Shown: piece after piece, positions 18,724-28,755 of the stretch
Layout of the letters: each line of letters opens with the position of its first letter
Numbering within the stretch: position 1 is the stretch's first letter
Assembly: GCF_003205875.1 (NCBI RefSeq)
Contig: NZ_PUBZ01000054.1
Location: 1-64,000 of the forward strand
DNA length: 64,000 nt
Source: Herpetosiphon llansteffanensis
GTDB taxonomy: Bacteria; Chloroflexota; Chloroflexia; Chloroflexales; Herpetosiphonaceae
Direction: 5' to 3'
Made by a program: the position numbers and the translations under genes
Notes under the pieces: generated by a model
Told to the model about the DNA's origin: nothing
Database searches by the model: none
What the model saw: only the letters and a program-made list of their open reading frames with translations

Positions 18724-19902
18724 ATGAATAACTTTACTTACACCCTTGAACATAGCGATGGTGAGGCACGCGCTGGCCAATTGAGCACACCGCATGGCAC
18801 CATTCAAACGCCTGTCTTTATGCCGGTTGGCACGCAAGCCACGGTAAAAACGCTCGACCCGTTGGAAGTCGAAGCAATTGGCTCGCAAATTATCTTATCG
18901 AATACCTATCATCTTTATTTGCGCCCCAGCGCCGATTTGGTGGCTGAAATGGGCGGCTTACATCGTTTTATGCAATGGTCTAAGCCAATTCTGACTGATT
19001 CTGGTGGATTTCAGGTGTTTAGCTTGGGGCCACATAGCAAAATCGACGAAGATGGCGTAACCTTCAAATCGCATATCGATGGCTCAAAACACCGCTTTAC
19101 GCCCGAAAGCGCTATTGGCATTCAAGAAAAACTGGGCGCTGATATTATTATGGCCTTTGATGAATGTGCGCCGCAGCCAACCACCCATGCCTATACCAAA
19201 GCCGCCATGGAACGCACCCATCGCTGGTTGCTGCGCTGTATCGCCGCCAAAACCCGCGAAGACCAAGCCTTGTTTGGGATTGTGCAAGGTGGTGTTGAGG
19301 CCGATCTGCGGCGGGAAAGCGCGCGCTTTATCGCCCAACAAGATATTCCTGGGGTTGGCATTGGCGGCCTGAGTGTTGGCGAACCCAAAGAGCAGATGTA
19401 TGGCATGCTCGAAGAAACCACGCCACTGCTGCCGCGCAACAAACCACGCTACCTGATGGGCGTTGGCTCGCCAGAAGATTTGCTCGAAGGCGTGGCGCGT
19501 GGGGTTGATATGTTCGATTGTGTGCTGCCAACCCGCTTGGGGCGTAATGGAGCCTTGTTTATTCCCGAAGGTCGCTTGAATATTGGCAATGCCAAATATG
19601 CCCGCGAGGATGCGCCAATCGATGCAACCTGCGATTGCTCGACCTGCCAGCGTTTTAGCCGCGCCTATTTGCGCCACTTGTTCCGCACCGAGGAAGTGCT
19701 TGGGCTACGCTTGGCCACGCTGCACAATTTGCGCTTCTTAATTCGCTTGATGGAGCAAGCTCGCGAGGCAATTCTGCAAGATCGCTATCAAAGCTTTATG
19801 GACGATTGGCTCAGTCGCTTCCAAACGATTCCGCATGCAGTGCGTGAAGCCAGCCGTGCAGCACGCTTAAACTCATTACGCACCCAAGGGGAAAAGGCAT
19901 GA
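18724..19902 (+). CDS. tgt: Queuine tRNA-ribosyltransferase
   Basis: Exchanges guanine 34 of GUN-anticodon tRNAs for preQ1 on the way to queuosine. The 392-residue protein has the substrate loop [18 protein letters not shown] and the zinc site [17 protein letters not shown]. Length is normal. The start is the first in-frame ATG and has no ribosome site, while a TATAAT lies just upstream. The stop overlaps the next gene by 4 bases (ATGA). No other queuosine genes are in the window. Confidence 0.96.
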   Translation: MNNFTYTLEHSDGEARAGQLSTPHGTIQTPVFMPVGTQATVKTLDPLEVEAIGSQIILSNTYHLYLRPSADLVAEMGGLHRFMQWSKPILTDSGGFQVFSLGPHSKIDEDGVTFKSHIDGSKHRFTPESAIGIQEKLGADIIMAFDECAPQPTTHAYTKAAMERTHRWLLRCIAAKTREDQALFGIVQGGVEADLRRESARFIAQQDIPGVGIGGLSVGEPKEQMYGMLEETTPLLPRNKPRYLMGVGSPEDLLEGVARGVDMFDCVLPTRLGRNGALFIPEGRLNIGNAKYAREDAPIDATCDCSTCQRFSRAYLRHLFRTEEVLGLRLATLHNLRFLIRLMEQAREAILQDRYQSFMDDWLSRFQTIPHAVREASRAARLNSLRTQGEKA

Positions 19903-21323
19903 GCGGAGTGACCGTGCGGTCAACCGAAGAATATACCCGCATCGCTTGGCGTTTGATTATTCTGGGCTTTCTGGCGTTTTGCCTTGTGATTGCTGGCAGT
20001 TGCTATTTGGCGTGGCGGGTCAAAGCCTTTGCCCGCACCCAGCCAGCAGAGCCAGGCACGCTCGATACCTATATCAGTGGCATCGAAATTATTCGGGCTG
20101 GCTTAGTCCAGCCTGAGTTACCCACGCCGCCTAAAACCGTCATTTACGAAGGCGATCGGATTAATGTCAGCAGCACAGCGCCCGCTGGCATCGCCGCCAC
20201 CGTTACCTTGTTTGATGGTAGCAAATTAGATATTTGGCCTGGCACGAGCCTGATCTTTGAAAAAGTGCAAACCACCAGATTTAGCTCGCGCAACCAAGAA
20301 GTGGCGTTGCGGCTTGAATCGGGCTTGGTGCGCTTGCGTTTAGCGTCCGAAGCCTCGCAGCAATATCAAGATGTGCATTACAGTGTGTTTGTGCAACAAG
20401 CTGGCTATAGCGTTGAGCAAGCATTGCTCAAACCAGGCGGCAGCTATCGAGTGCGCTTGTTGGATGCCAACGCACCAACGACCAGCGCCAGCGAACAAGA
20501 ACGGCTTAAACAAACCACAATGAGCGAATATGTGGTTGAACAAGGCGGCATCACGTTGGCCTATAACAGCCAAAACCGCACTATCAGCAACCAACAAAAG
20601 CTCGAAATTGCCCAAGGCAGCTTATCGCAACCAAAACCAGCAGAATGGCAATTGGCCCGCGATAGCAATTTTACCGACTTCACCGCCCAAGAATATAACA
20701 ATAATGCTACCGTGCCAGTTTCGGTCACCGATATTGTGCGCGCCGATACTTGGCGAGTGTTTGGCTCGTTGTATTCGCCAGAGGCCGAGGAAGATGGCTA
20801 TTTCTATATTGTTGGCGGTTGTGCCCAACGCAGCACCGAGCAACCAAACAACTGCTTGCGCCCGTTGATCAATGTGGCTCAATTCCATCGCGATATTACC
20901 GAAGGCATCGACCATACCAAGAGCTTTCGTACTGGCATTACCCAAACGATTGACCTTGATACGACGGCCTACAGCGACCTTGAATTGAGCTTTACTGGGC
21001 GAATTTATGAGCAATCGCTCAATCGGGCTGGCGATATTGGCGAAGAATGTGCCTTGGCAATCGCCATCTTCTACTATAATCCCGTCGATCAGCTTGGTTC
21101 AACAACCTATTGTTTCTATGCTCGCGACGATCAAGGCCCAGGCAGCATTTCCAACAAAGAATATATTCGCTCAATTAAGCTGCCGTTTCGCCAATGGACC
21201 GATCAAACCATCGATCTCAAGGGCGATTTAAGCAATATGCGTCGTATCTCGCACCTAGAAATCTACGCCAATGGCCACGATTATATCTCTGAAATTACCA
21301 ACATTCGGCTGGTAGCAAAATAA
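19899..21323 (+). CDS. Membrane-anchored extracellular protein with FecR-like region
   Basis: A 474-residue protein with one N-terminal membrane segment (about 18-40) and a long predicted extracytoplasmic part. Residues 85-155 (an acidic/threonine strand region with [18 protein letters not shown] and [10 protein letters not shown]) resemble FecR-type surface/sigma-regulator domains. The C-terminal 200 residues look like a beta-sandwich. It starts within the tgt stop codon, so it is translationally coupled to tgt although functionally unrelated as far as can be seen. No specific function is known. Confidence 0.65.
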   Translation: MSGVTVRSTEEYTRIAWRLIILGFLAFCLVIAGSCYLAWRVKAFARTQPAEPGTLDTYISGIEIIRAGLVQPELPTPPKTVIYEGDRINVSSTAPAGIAATVTLFDGSKLDIWPGTSLIFEKVQTTRFSSRNQEVALRLESGLVRLRLASEASQQYQDVHYSVFVQQAGYSVEQALLKPGGSYRVRLLDANAPTTSASEQERLKQTTMSEYVVEQGGITLAYNSQNRTISNQQKLEIAQGSLSQPKPAEWQLARDSNFTDFTAQEYNNNATVPVSVTDIVRADTWRVFGSLYSPEAEEDGYFYIVGGCAQRSTEQPNNCLRPLINVAQFHRDITEGIDHTKSFRTGITQTIDLDTTAYSDLELSFTGRIYEQSLNRAGDIGEECALAIAIFYYNPVDQLGSTTYCFYARDDQGPGSISNKEYIRSIKLPFRQWTDQTIDLKGDLSNMRRISHLEIYANGHDYISEITNIRLVAK

Positions 21324-21333
21324 AAAGCCCAGG

Positions 21334-21528
21334 TTGACTCCCTCACCTCCAGCCCCCTCCAAGGGTAGGTTTTTAAGAATTGGTGGTGGTGTGGCGCGTT
21401 CCCTCACCCCCCAGCCCCCTCTCCCACTGAACGCGGGCGAGGGGGAGCCGACCGTTTTTCACGACACATTGCAGCAAAACCACGGAATGAAAGCCCCGCG
21501 CCGCGGGAGAAGGGTTGGGGTGAGGAAA
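21334..21528. repeat. CCCTCACC-type repeat with imperfect inverted ends
   Basis: A CCCTCACCTCCAGCCCC block (about 21339) is followed by a fuller CCCTCACCCCCCAGCCCC block (about 21402), and by its approximate reverse complement GGGAGAAGGGTTGGGGTGAGG (about 21506). The latter two bracket about 95 bases containing further small GC-rich hairpins. This layout resembles the small non-coding repeats often seen between genes in Chloroflexota and cyanobacteria. It contains no gene. Confidence 0.6.
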
Positions 21529-22800
21529 TCAAGCTTTACTTAGCAACACCAAACTCTCAACATGGCTGGTTTGCGGAAAGAAATCGTAGGGCTGCGCATG
21601 TTGAATGCTATAGCCACCAGCCTGCAAAATTTTAATATCCCTCGCCAACGTACCAGGATGACACGAAACATAGGCGATCATAGTTGGTTCGGCAGCAATT
21701 AATGCATTTAATGCTACTGGTTCAACTCCACGGCGCGGCGGGTCAACAATTGCCAAATCAAATTGTTGCTTGAGTTGCGGCAAAATTGCCTCAACCTTGC
21801 CAGTTTTCAAAGTCACATTGTTAAGTTGATTGGCTTTGGCGCTGGCCTGAGCATCGCGAATCGCCGCCGGATGTTCTTCGATGCCCCAGCCATGGCCAAT
21901 TTTATGCGCCAAGGGCAACAAAAAGGTGCCAACTCCACAAAAACCATCAAGCAAGCGCGTTGTATTATTCAAGGGCAAAAATTGCTCGATCTGCTGCAAA
22001 ACTGCTCGCGCCCGCTCAACATTGGCTTGAAAAAAGCTGGTCGGCGTAATCCGTAAGCGCACATTGCCTAATTGTTCATACAAATATTCAGCGCCTGCCA
22101 AGGCCATCCAACCCTCGCGCGTAGCAGCAGAAACGCCAGCAATGGTTTTGTCGGCGGCTAGCCAACGCCGTGCCCAACTGCGCCAAGCGCTCTGGCCTTG
22201 GCCCAGCAAATGGCCATGAATCGTGCCATCGGTGGTGCTCAAACGCAGGCTAATTTCGCGCAAGCCAACCAAGGGCAACAGCGGTTTCAAGCGCTCAATC
22301 GCCGCATTTAAACGCGGATCAATAATCAAACATTGCTCAAATTCGACGATTTGGCGACCGCCAGCAGCATAAAAGCCAACCTGTCGCCCATCGATATGCA
22401 CCCGTGCCACCGAGCGATAGTGCCATGGCTCAGCAGCAGCAGTCGGAGCAACTTCGGCCTGATCGGTTTGGGCCACAAAGCGCAATTGCTCGGCCAAAAT
22501 TATTTGTTTGGCTTGGCGCTGGCTTTCAATTGTTTGATGTTGCCAATCGCAGCCGCCGCAGCGCTGATAAACTGGACATGGCGGAGTAACCCGTTCGGCA
22601 GCAGGATTGCTTGGTGCATCGAGCAACACGCCGCGGGCCCAGCCATTACGCCGCTCGGTTAGCCGCACCCGCACCTGTTCACCGGGCAAGGCCGCCGCCA
22701 CAAAGACTGGTCGGCCTTCATAACGGCCAACCCCGTCGCCACCTTGAGCCAAGCCATCTATTGTGGTTGCCAGCTCCCGTGGCCATTCAAAATCACTCAT
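21529..22800 (-). CDS. rlmD: 23S rRNA (uracil-C5)-methyltransferase, RlmD/RumA type
   Basis: A 423-residue SAM-dependent RNA methyltransferase. An N-terminal TRAM domain (about 10-62) is followed by an iron-sulphur motif C75-x5-C81-x2-C84 and a fourth cysteine near 160. The catalytic half has FFQANVE, GTFLLPLA and the catalytic cysteine in YVSCHPGTLARD after DPPRRG. I start at ATG 22800, with GGGAAA upstream; an upstream in-frame start would overlap the preceding gene. RlmD is the best guess; RlmCD-type activity is possible. Confidence 0.88.
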   Translation of the reverse strand: MSDFEWPRELATTIDGLAQGGDGVGRYEGRPVFVAAALPGEQVRVRLTERRNGWARGVLLDAPSNPAAERVTPPCPVYQRCGGCDWQHQTIESQRQAKQIILAEQLRFVAQTDQAEVAPTAAAEPWHYRSVARVHIDGRQVGFYAAGGRQIVEFEQCLIIDPRLNAAIERLKPLLPLVGLREISLRLSTTDGTIHGHLLGQGQSAWRSWARRWLAADKTIAGVSAATREGWMALAGAEYLYEQLGNVRLRITPTSFFQANVERARAVLQQIEQFLPLNNTTRLLDGFCGVGTFLLPLAHKIGHGWGIEEHPAAIRDAQASAKANQLNNVTLKTGKVEAILPQLKQQFDLAIVDPPRRGVEPVALNALIAAEPTMIAYVSCHPGTLARDIKILQAGGYSIQHAQPYDFFPQTSHVESLVLLSKA

Positions 22801-22816
22801 TTGATTTCCCATAGCA

Positions 22817-23902
22817 TTAGTTCTTGATTTTGAGCGCACTCTGCACGAAGGCCACAACATCACGATGGCGCACAATCCCCACCACCGCATCGCCATCGGT
22901 CACAGGCAGGCTATCGTAGCGTTGGCCAAGCATCGTGTAGTAGGCAGTTTGCATACTATCGCCCACGTTAAGCCGCGGCAAATCGGCCTTGGGAGTCATG
23001 GCATCGCCCACCGAGACACTGCGCCACTCGCCCATGGCATAGCGGTACAAATGTTGGACGCTGATCATGCCAATCAGGCGTTCGGAGTGAACGACCGGAA
23101 AAGCAGGCTCTGCTTGGCCCAACAAATATTGGCCAGCAAACAAATCGAGGGTCAGATGCGGCGAAACTGTGCGAAAACTACGACTCATAACTTCGCCAAC
23201 TAGGGCGCGGCTCAGCGTATAGTTGAGGGTTGTTTGCACAAAATTGCTCACCGCAGCTCGATTGGTCATCCAGCCCATCAGCAAGAGCAAGCTGCCGGTC
23301 AGGGCATTGCTCAAAAGGGTTACAACCCCAACCACCATCAAACCATTGCCAAGGTAGCGGCCAATCGTGCTGGCCAGCAGCGTACCACGCAGCAAATCAT
23401 CATTCAAAAACCAAAAGATCGAGCGCAACACGCGCCCGCCATCGAGCGGGTGACAGGGCAGCAAATTAAACACTGCCAGCAAGCCGTTAATAATGGCGAT
23501 TGTTGCCCAAAAATTGGCCCAAACCCCGTGCGAAAACCATGAGCCAAGAAATGCCAGCACAGCCAACGCCACGTTGACCAACGGGCCAATCAAGGCAATC
23601 TTAAATTCGCTTTGCGGCAAATCAACATCATCGGCCAACTCGGTTAGGCCGCCAGTTAAAAACAAAGTAATTGCGGTAACTCGCAAGCCTAACCGCCGCG
23701 CCATCAGCGCATGGCCAACTTCGTGCAGCACAATCGAGCACAACAACAGTAATGTGCCAAACAAGGCCAGCGGTAAGCCCGATTGCCCATTAAGCGCAAA
23801 CATTTGCTGGAAGCTATAGATGCTCAGGCCTGCTAAAACCAGCCAGCTCAGATGCAGTTTAATCGGGATACCGCTTACATTACCGATGCGCATGCTCCAC
23901 AC
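22817..23902 (-). CDS. Site-2 protease family protein (M50) with CBS domains
   Basis: A 361-residue intramembrane metalloprotease. The zinc motif HEVGH (residues 60-64) lies in a membrane segment, and the third ligand motif NLLPCHPLDGG is at about 146-156. A further membrane region follows and a pair of CBS domains occupies the C-terminal 120 residues, suggesting regulation by an adenosyl ligand. Its start GTG overlaps the stop of the upstream acetyltransferase by one base, with GGAGG 7 bases before it. The substrate, perhaps an anti-sigma factor, is unknown. Confidence 0.88.
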   Translation of the reverse strand: MWSMRIGNVSGIPIKLHLSWLVLAGLSIYSFQQMFALNGQSGLPLALFGTLLLLCSIVLHEVGHALMARRLGLRVTAITLFLTGGLTELADDVDLPQSEFKIALIGPLVNVALAVLAFLGSWFSHGVWANFWATIAIINGLLAVFNLLPCHPLDGGRVLRSIFWFLNDDLLRGTLLASTIGRYLGNGLMVVGVVTLLSNALTGSLLLLMGWMTNRAAVSNFVQTTLNYTLSRALVGEVMSRSFRTVSPHLTLDLFAGQYLLGQAEPAFPVVHSERLIGMISVQHLYRYAMGEWRSVSVGDAMTPKADLPRLNVGDSMQTAYYTMLGQRYDSLPVTDGDAVVGIVRHRDVVAFVQSALKIKN

Positions 23903-24453
23903 TAGGCTGCCTCCGTTTCCTCGTTGCCACGCAATTGATCGACCAATTCGTTGATTTCGGCGCTATAATCTTGTTCGCACTCTGGCCGATCGCGCTTCCA
24001 AATGACACTATTGGTCACTTTGAAGCCATAACGGCCATACAAACGCATTGCGCCTTTATTGGCTTGGCGCACATCAAGCTGCACGGTTTGGCAGCCTTTG
24101 CCCTCTGCTCGTTGGCAAGCATAATCGAGCAATTTAGTGCCAATGCCTTGGGCGCGGGCCTCTGGCACAAGGTAGAAATCTTCTAAATAGGCATATGGGG
24201 CCGCAGCCCACGTCGAAAGCCGATAATTAATCTGAATACAACCCACAACTTCATCCTCGTTGGGGCCACGTTCAGCAATCACAAAATCGCTAAATCCAGT
24301 GGTCAGCATCGCCCGAATCACGTCTTCGATCGCTGCCAAATCGGGCGGAGTTGCGCCTTCTTCAGTAGCCAAAGCCGAAACGAGGGGAGCGAGCAAAGCA
24401 GCATCTTCAGGGTGACACAAACGCACGCTAAAGATCGATTCAAAATGCGCCAT
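23902..24453 (-). CDS. GNAT N-acetyltransferase
   Basis: A 183-residue single-domain GNAT enzyme. The acetyl-CoA loop ARAQGIGTKLLDYACQRA is clear, preceded by VVGCIQINY and YLEDFYL strands and followed by NKGAMRLYGRYGF. It lies in a minus-strand run with the site-2 protease and RlmD, with overlapping or closely spaced genes, so a common transcript is likely. The acceptor substrate cannot be deduced. Confidence 0.88.
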   Translation of the reverse strand: MAHFESIFSVRLCHPEDAALLAPLVSALATEEGATPPDLAAIEDVIRAMLTTGFSDFVIAERGPNEDEVVGCIQINYRLSTWAAAPYAYLEDFYLVPEARAQGIGTKLLDYACQRAEGKGCQTVQLDVRQANKGAMRLYGRYGFKVTNSVIWKRDRPECEQDYSAEINELVDQLRGNEETEAA

Positions 24454-24486
24454 AAACGCTGGTCCTTACTTTAAGAATAATCTGTA

Positions 24487-24987
24487 TTATACCGCAGTCG
24501 CGTTGGCCGTTTCGAGTGGCTCCGCATTGGTTGCACGCCGAGCTTGCCACCAATCAAAGCTAGCTAAAGCCCAAAAGAGCAGCGAAACCACTGCCGAGAT
24601 AATGCACCATTGACACCATTCGTACAGTACCCAAGCCTCAATCGCCGTAAAATAGGCTGAAAAAGCCAAAGCCACACTAGCTAAACCTAAATTGATCGTT
24701 GGCAGGCTAAAGCGCCCAAGTTGGTTGCGTTGCAGGCTCAGCACGCTGAGCACAACCAAAATTAAAAAGCCAACAAAGCCAATGTAGGCCACGGGAATGC
24801 CATTGCTTGGCGGAAAAACGCTATATTTGCTTGCTTGCACGGCTTCGCAATTGCCAACCACACCACAAACCAATGGCGCACTTTGGGTCGGGCGCAAACG
24901 GTGAATCGATAAGTAGCTCGCATTAATCAAGCCGCCAAGCGCCAAAAAAGCCATGGCCATGCGCGGCCAATATGGACGCTCGTCCAT
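24487..24987 (-). CDS. Vitamin K epoxide reductase (VKOR) family protein
   Basis: A 166-residue membrane protein with about four hydrophobic segments. The shuttle cysteines C41 and C47 (CGVVGNC) and the active-site pair C125-C128 (CQWC) are all present, so it should reoxidise a periplasmic-type thiol oxidase and pass electrons to quinone, replacing DsbB. It lies 16 bases downstream of a DsbA-like gene with GGAGG before the ATG, which supports that pairing. Confidence 0.92.
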   Translation of the reverse strand: MDERPYWPRMAMAFLALGGLINASYLSIHRLRPTQSAPLVCGVVGNCEAVQASKYSVFPPSNGIPVAYIGFVGFLILVVLSVLSLQRNQLGRFSLPTINLGLASVALAFSAYFTAIEAWVLYEWCQWCIISAVVSLLFWALASFDWWQARRATNAEPLETANATAV

Positions 24988-25003
24988 CTTAAGCCTCCAA
25001 GGT

Positions 25004-25744
25004 TTAGGGTGTAACCCCTAATTTCGCATCAATTGCAGTTTTGATGTCAGTGTAATAATTACCGACGAACGTAATCCGATCATCATTGATAAAGACAGTT
25101 GGGGTCTGATCGAGGCCAAGGCTTTTGGCTGAATCGTACGAGGCATCGATCGTTGCCTTGTGGGTTTCAGCATCCATACAATCTTCCAAGGTATCAAGGT
25201 CGGCTCCAGCCTGAACCGCCGCATCAAGAATCAGTGGATTTGGGTTATCAAGGTTTGTCCACTGGATTTGGCTATCGTAAAGCGCCATATGCACTGGCCA
25301 ATAGACATTTTGGTCGCCAGCACAGCGGCTTACTTCAGCAGTATATTGGGCCGATTTATGAATACTGCGCAATGGAAATTCGCGATAAATCCATTGCACT
25401 TTGCCAGTTTCAATATATTCAGCATCAAAATTGGCATTGGCCAAGTCAACCTCAAGCTGGCGACAGCCAGGGCATTCAAAATCAGCAAATTCAATAATTT
25501 TTACTGGCGCTTTTGGATCGCCTTTATACCAGTAGCCTTCTGAGGTTTGGCCTACCGCAGCCTTGATGTTGGGCCGAACTGGAATGCTGGCACTTGGCGG
25601 CGCAACTGGTGTTTGCAGCGCTTGAATAAACACAAAGGTTAGGCCAACAATGCCAGTCAAGCCAAGCAGCAAATAAAATGGCAACAGCGAGCGTTTCTCT
25701 TGCACGCGCTGGCGGCCTTGGCGAGATTTGGGTGTATTGCTCAT
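25004..25744 (-). CDS. DsbA-like thioredoxin-fold disulphide oxidoreductase
   Basis: A 246-residue protein with a basic N terminus, one membrane anchor (about 20-44) and an exported thioredoxin-like domain. The active site is C91-P-G-C94 in FADFECPGC, and the C-terminal QTPTVFINDDR gives the cis-proline. It should oxidise cysteines in exported proteins, with the VKOR protein encoded next as its reoxidant. I start at ATG 25744 with AAGGA upstream; the longer frame lacks support. Confidence 0.92.
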   Translation of the reverse strand: MSNTPKSRQGRQRVQEKRSLLPFYLLLGLTGIVGLTFVFIQALQTPVAPPSASIPVRPNIKAAVGQTSEGYWYKGDPKAPVKIIEFADFECPGCRQLEVDLANANFDAEYIETGKVQWIYREFPLRSIHKSAQYTAEVSRCAGDQNVYWPVHMALYDSQIQWTNLDNPNPLILDAAVQAGADLDTLEDCMDAETHKATIDASYDSAKSLGLDQTPTVFINDDRITFVGNYYTDIKTAIDAKLGVTP

Positions 25745-25831
25745 GCAATCGATCCTTTCATACAAACAGCGAACTTCTGGCAACCAAGCTGTGCCACTTT
25801 GCATCGTAGCGAGCTTTGGTCACGCTGCCTA

Positions 25832-27319
25832 TCAGAAAATAGTCCCATGTTTGGCCTTCTCAGCAAGCCCTAATCTTTGCATTGCCCAACGCGCCCCAGC
25901 CTTGCCCGAAAGCAACACCAGCGGAATCCCACCGCCAGGATGGGTCGCACCACCAACTAAGGCCACGTTATCGAACCCTGCTGGTTGGTTGGCTGGACGC
26001 AAAAAGGCTGCTTGCAAGCCATGCGAAGCTGGCCCATACAACGAGCCACGTCGCGCATTGGTCATGCTGGCTAAATCGGCGGGCGTGAGCATGGTTTCAC
26101 TAATAATTGCCTGATTCAGCCCAACCAAGCCATGCTGTTCCAAACGCCGCACGACTAAATCGCGATAGGCCATTGCCTCACGTGGCCAATTGACCCGCCC
26201 CGTAACTGGCGCATTGACCAAGACAAATAAATTCATCATGCCAGCAGGTGCATGCTCAGGGTTGGCACGACAAGTTGCGGCAATATAGATGGTTGGATCG
26301 ACTGCTGGCACGCCATGCTCAAAAATTGCCCGAAATTCGGCTGCGTAATCGTTGCTGAAGAAAATATTATGGTGCTGCAATTGGGCATAATCGCGCTCAA
26401 CTCCCAACATCAACACAAAGCCCGAACACGCTAATTCATGGTCGGGCGCTTTGGTGGTTGGAATCAGCTGATCGAGCGCATACAGGGCATCTGCATTCAC
26501 AATCACATAATCGGCGTTGATTGTGCGGCCATCAGCCAAGCGCACACCAGTCGCAGTTTTGCCTGTCAGCAAGACCTCAGTGACGGTGCTATTCAACTGA
26601 ATATCAACCCCGATCTCGCCAGCAATTCTGCCGAGCGTGGCCGCTAGTTGATACATGCCACCATCGATATACCAGCCGCCTTGCGCAATTTCAACATAGG
26701 GAATAATGCAAAAGGTTGCTGGCGAACGATAGGGCGACGAGCCATTATAGGTTGCATAGCGATTGAACAATTGGCGCAGATAGGGGTGTTTGAAATACTT
26801 GCGCACTGCTTGATCAACAGTTTTTAATGGGGCAATTTTCCAAACATCGCGCAGCAAACGTGGTTGCAGCATTGTGCGTAAGCCCTTAAATGGCTCAAGC
26901 AAAAATGGCTCAGCTGCTGCCTGATAAATTTGGGCGCTAAATGCCATAAAGCCCAAAAATCCCGCCACATCGCTTGGCTCCAAGCGTTCAATCTCGCTCA
27001 ACAATTTGGGCAAATCGCTCCAGGCATCGAGGCGCGTGCCATCGGGCCATTGATAGCGACAGGTTGGATCGACAGGCTTGATGGTTAATTCGTTGGCAAG
27101 CTCGCGCCCAACGCTGGCGAGCAATTCTTCGACCACCCAGGGCATGGTAAACAGCGATGGCCCTGTATCGAAGCGAAAGCCATTGTGCACAACTTGGGCC
27201 ATTTTGCCGCCAAGGGCGTTGTTTTTTTCGCAGAGCGTCACCGCAACACCAGCCGCTCGCAGGCGTAACGCTGCTGCCAAACCACCCAAACCACCGCCAA
27301 CAATTACCACATGCTGCAT
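25832..27319 (-). CDS. Phytoene desaturase/CrtI-family FAD oxidoreductase
   Basis: A 495-residue protein with the FAD-binding VIVGGGLGGLAAALRL start, the CEKNNALGGK loop, and the family's C-terminal ATHPGGGIPLVLLSGKAGA block. This family includes CrtI/CrtN desaturases and CrtD-type hydroxycarotenoid desaturases, and the sequence alone does not say which step. No other carotenoid gene is adjacent. AAGGATG precedes the ATG. It stands between the DsbA and WYL genes, all on the minus strand. Confidence 0.85.
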   Translation of the reverse strand: MQHVVIVGGGLGGLAAALRLRAAGVAVTLCEKNNALGGKMAQVVHNGFRFDTGPSLFTMPWVVEELLASVGRELANELTIKPVDPTCRYQWPDGTRLDAWSDLPKLLSEIERLEPSDVAGFLGFMAFSAQIYQAAAEPFLLEPFKGLRTMLQPRLLRDVWKIAPLKTVDQAVRKYFKHPYLRQLFNRYATYNGSSPYRSPATFCIIPYVEIAQGGWYIDGGMYQLAATLGRIAGEIGVDIQLNSTVTEVLLTGKTATGVRLADGRTINADYVIVNADALYALDQLIPTTKAPDHELACSGFVLMLGVERDYAQLQHHNIFFSNDYAAEFRAIFEHGVPAVDPTIYIAATCRANPEHAPAGMMNLFVLVNAPVTGRVNWPREAMAYRDLVVRRLEQHGLVGLNQAIISETMLTPADLASMTNARRGSLYGPASHGLQAAFLRPANQPAGFDNVALVGGATHPGGGIPLVLLSGKAGARWAMQRLGLAEKAKHGTIF

Positions 27320-27464
27320 GCAATCATCCTTGAATTAACGCCTGATACCGTGCAATCGTATGCTATTGTACCGCGTGTTGCTGAGCGTGTGCCAACAGAT
27401 CGCTTAACCGATGGTTAGGATTTTTTGACCAATGGCAGGATCAATGAAAATCATCAATAAAACC

Positions 27465-27496
27465 AAAAACCCCTCGCCGCGTACGGAAGAGGGGCC
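27465..27496 (-). terminator. Rho-independent terminator after the WYL gene
   Basis: CCCCTC and GAGGGG pair around a 13-base loop; read on the minus strand the stem is followed by TTTTTGGTTTT. It lies 20 bases after the WYL regulator stop. Confidence 0.75.
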
Positions 27497-27516
27497 AACA
27501 TCAGGCACTACGGTAG

Positions 27517-28485
27517 TTATTGATATTGCTGGACCATACGTTGGGCATGCTCGGCAACTTCGGCGCGTAGGTCGGCTGGCGCAAGCACTTCAACATCAGC
27601 GCCCCAACCAAGCACCCACGAACGCATTTCGCGCGTGCCAGCAAGCTTCATCGAAAGCTCACAACCACCGTCGGGCAGGTCGATGACAGCTTGCGAACGA
27701 TGCCACGTACTTTCTTTGACCCGCCGTGCCACAACCGCACTGAAGCGTAAGCGCACCGTAACCGTATTGCCCTCATCCATAATGCCCCAGCTATCGGCGA
27801 GCATCGAATAAGGGTCAAAATCGGTTGGAATCACATATTCAGTATCGAGAATTTCGGCGCGTTGCACCCGTTCGAGCTTAAAGGTGCGTAACGCGTTACG
27901 CAACGGATCATGGCCAATCACATATGAGGCTGGCTCAAAGCGCGATACTTCGAGCACATACGGCGCAACAGTACGCTCCTCTGGCTCATCGCGGTTCGAG
28001 GCCCAATACGAAAATTTAACCATGCGCCGATCAGCCCAAGCTCTGGTAAAGGTTTCAAGCACCAAAATATATTCGCGCCGCGTTGGTCGCAGCTGAATTT
28101 GGGCCGCAACATTGCTCAGATGTTTGGCAATTGTTTCGTCGGGCAGTGAGGCGGCAATTTTCTCAAGCGCTGCAACCACGTGCGGGTTTTGCTCATCGCT
28201 ATGGTGGGCCAGCAAACGCGCCGCAAAAAATAACGAAATCGTTTGATTTAAATTCAAGCGCACAGTCGAAAGATAATCTTCGCGATTAATTCCAAACTTG
28301 CCCTCGAATTGCCACATGGGCACACCCATGTCTTCAAGCGCCCCCAAATCGCGGTAGATGGTGCGCCGATCCATGCCCGTGGCCTCGGCCAAATCCATCA
28401 CGCGCAAGCCTTGGGGATTATTATAGAGTTTGCGTTCGATCCAGCGTAAACGTGCTGCTTTACTGGCTAAACGTTCATCGCTCAT
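27517..28485 (-). CDS. WYL-domain transcriptional regulator
   Basis: A 322-residue protein with an N-terminal winged HTH of the DeoR/HTH_11 type (LRWIERKLYNNPQGLRVMDLAEATG, then DRRTIYRDLGALEDMG) and a central WYL-like ligand-sensing domain containing GHDPLRNALRTFKLERV and the upstream VAPYVLEV strand. WYL proteins often bind nucleic acid or nucleotides and repress defence or stress genes. No target can be assigned. GAGGG lies close before the ATG at 28485; five codons upstream is an alternative start. Confidence 0.88.
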   Translation of the reverse strand: MSDERLASKAARLRWIERKLYNNPQGLRVMDLAEATGMDRRTIYRDLGALEDMGVPMWQFEGKFGINREDYLSTVRLNLNQTISLFFAARLLAHHSDEQNPHVVAALEKIAASLPDETIAKHLSNVAAQIQLRPTRREYILVLETFTRAWADRRMVKFSYWASNRDEPEERTVAPYVLEVSRFEPASYVIGHDPLRNALRTFKLERVQRAEILDTEYVIPTDFDPYSMLADSWGIMDEGNTVTVRLRFSAVVARRVKESTWHRSQAVIDLPDGGCELSMKLAGTREMRSWVLGWGADVEVLAPADLRAEVAEHAQRMVQQYQ

Positions 28486-28505
28486 AGCACCCTCAAGCAT
28501 AAGCG

Positions 28506-28539
28506 CTGCTCAAAAAAGAAGCACGGCAAAGGCCGTGCC
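28506..28539 (-). terminator. Rho-independent terminator
   Basis: GCACGGC-AAAG-GCCGTGC hairpin, followed on the minus strand by CTTCTTTTTTGAG. It ends the small membrane protein gene and is just upstream of the WYL gene start. Confidence 0.75.
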
Positions 28540-28563
28540 AGCAGCAAGCTTCGAATGTGTCGG

Positions 28564-28755
28564 CTAGAACACATTTAATACAGCTAGCACGACCATAATT
28601 GCCAACAACCCACCGCCCATCAAAATGATCCGTACAAGATCGTGGCGGATGAAGATGTATTCCAAATCAGGGTTGATGCCAGTTGAGGTTGATTGTTTGA
28701 TGTTGCGAATTGGTGATCGTCGGCGCGCCCGCGTCGAACGGCGTTGGATTGTCAT
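28564..28755 (-). CDS. Small single-pass membrane protein
   Basis: A 63-residue protein with a strongly basic N terminus (RRSTRARRRS) and one C-terminal hydrophobic helix (about 41-62). AAGGAGG lies 8-9 bases before the ATG and a terminator follows, so it looks like a real gene. By the positive-inside pattern the N terminus should be cytosolic. No family recognised. Confidence 0.65.
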   Translation of the reverse strand: MTIQRRSTRARRRSPIRNIKQSTSTGINPDLEYIFIRHDLVRIILMGGGLLAIMVVLAVLNVF

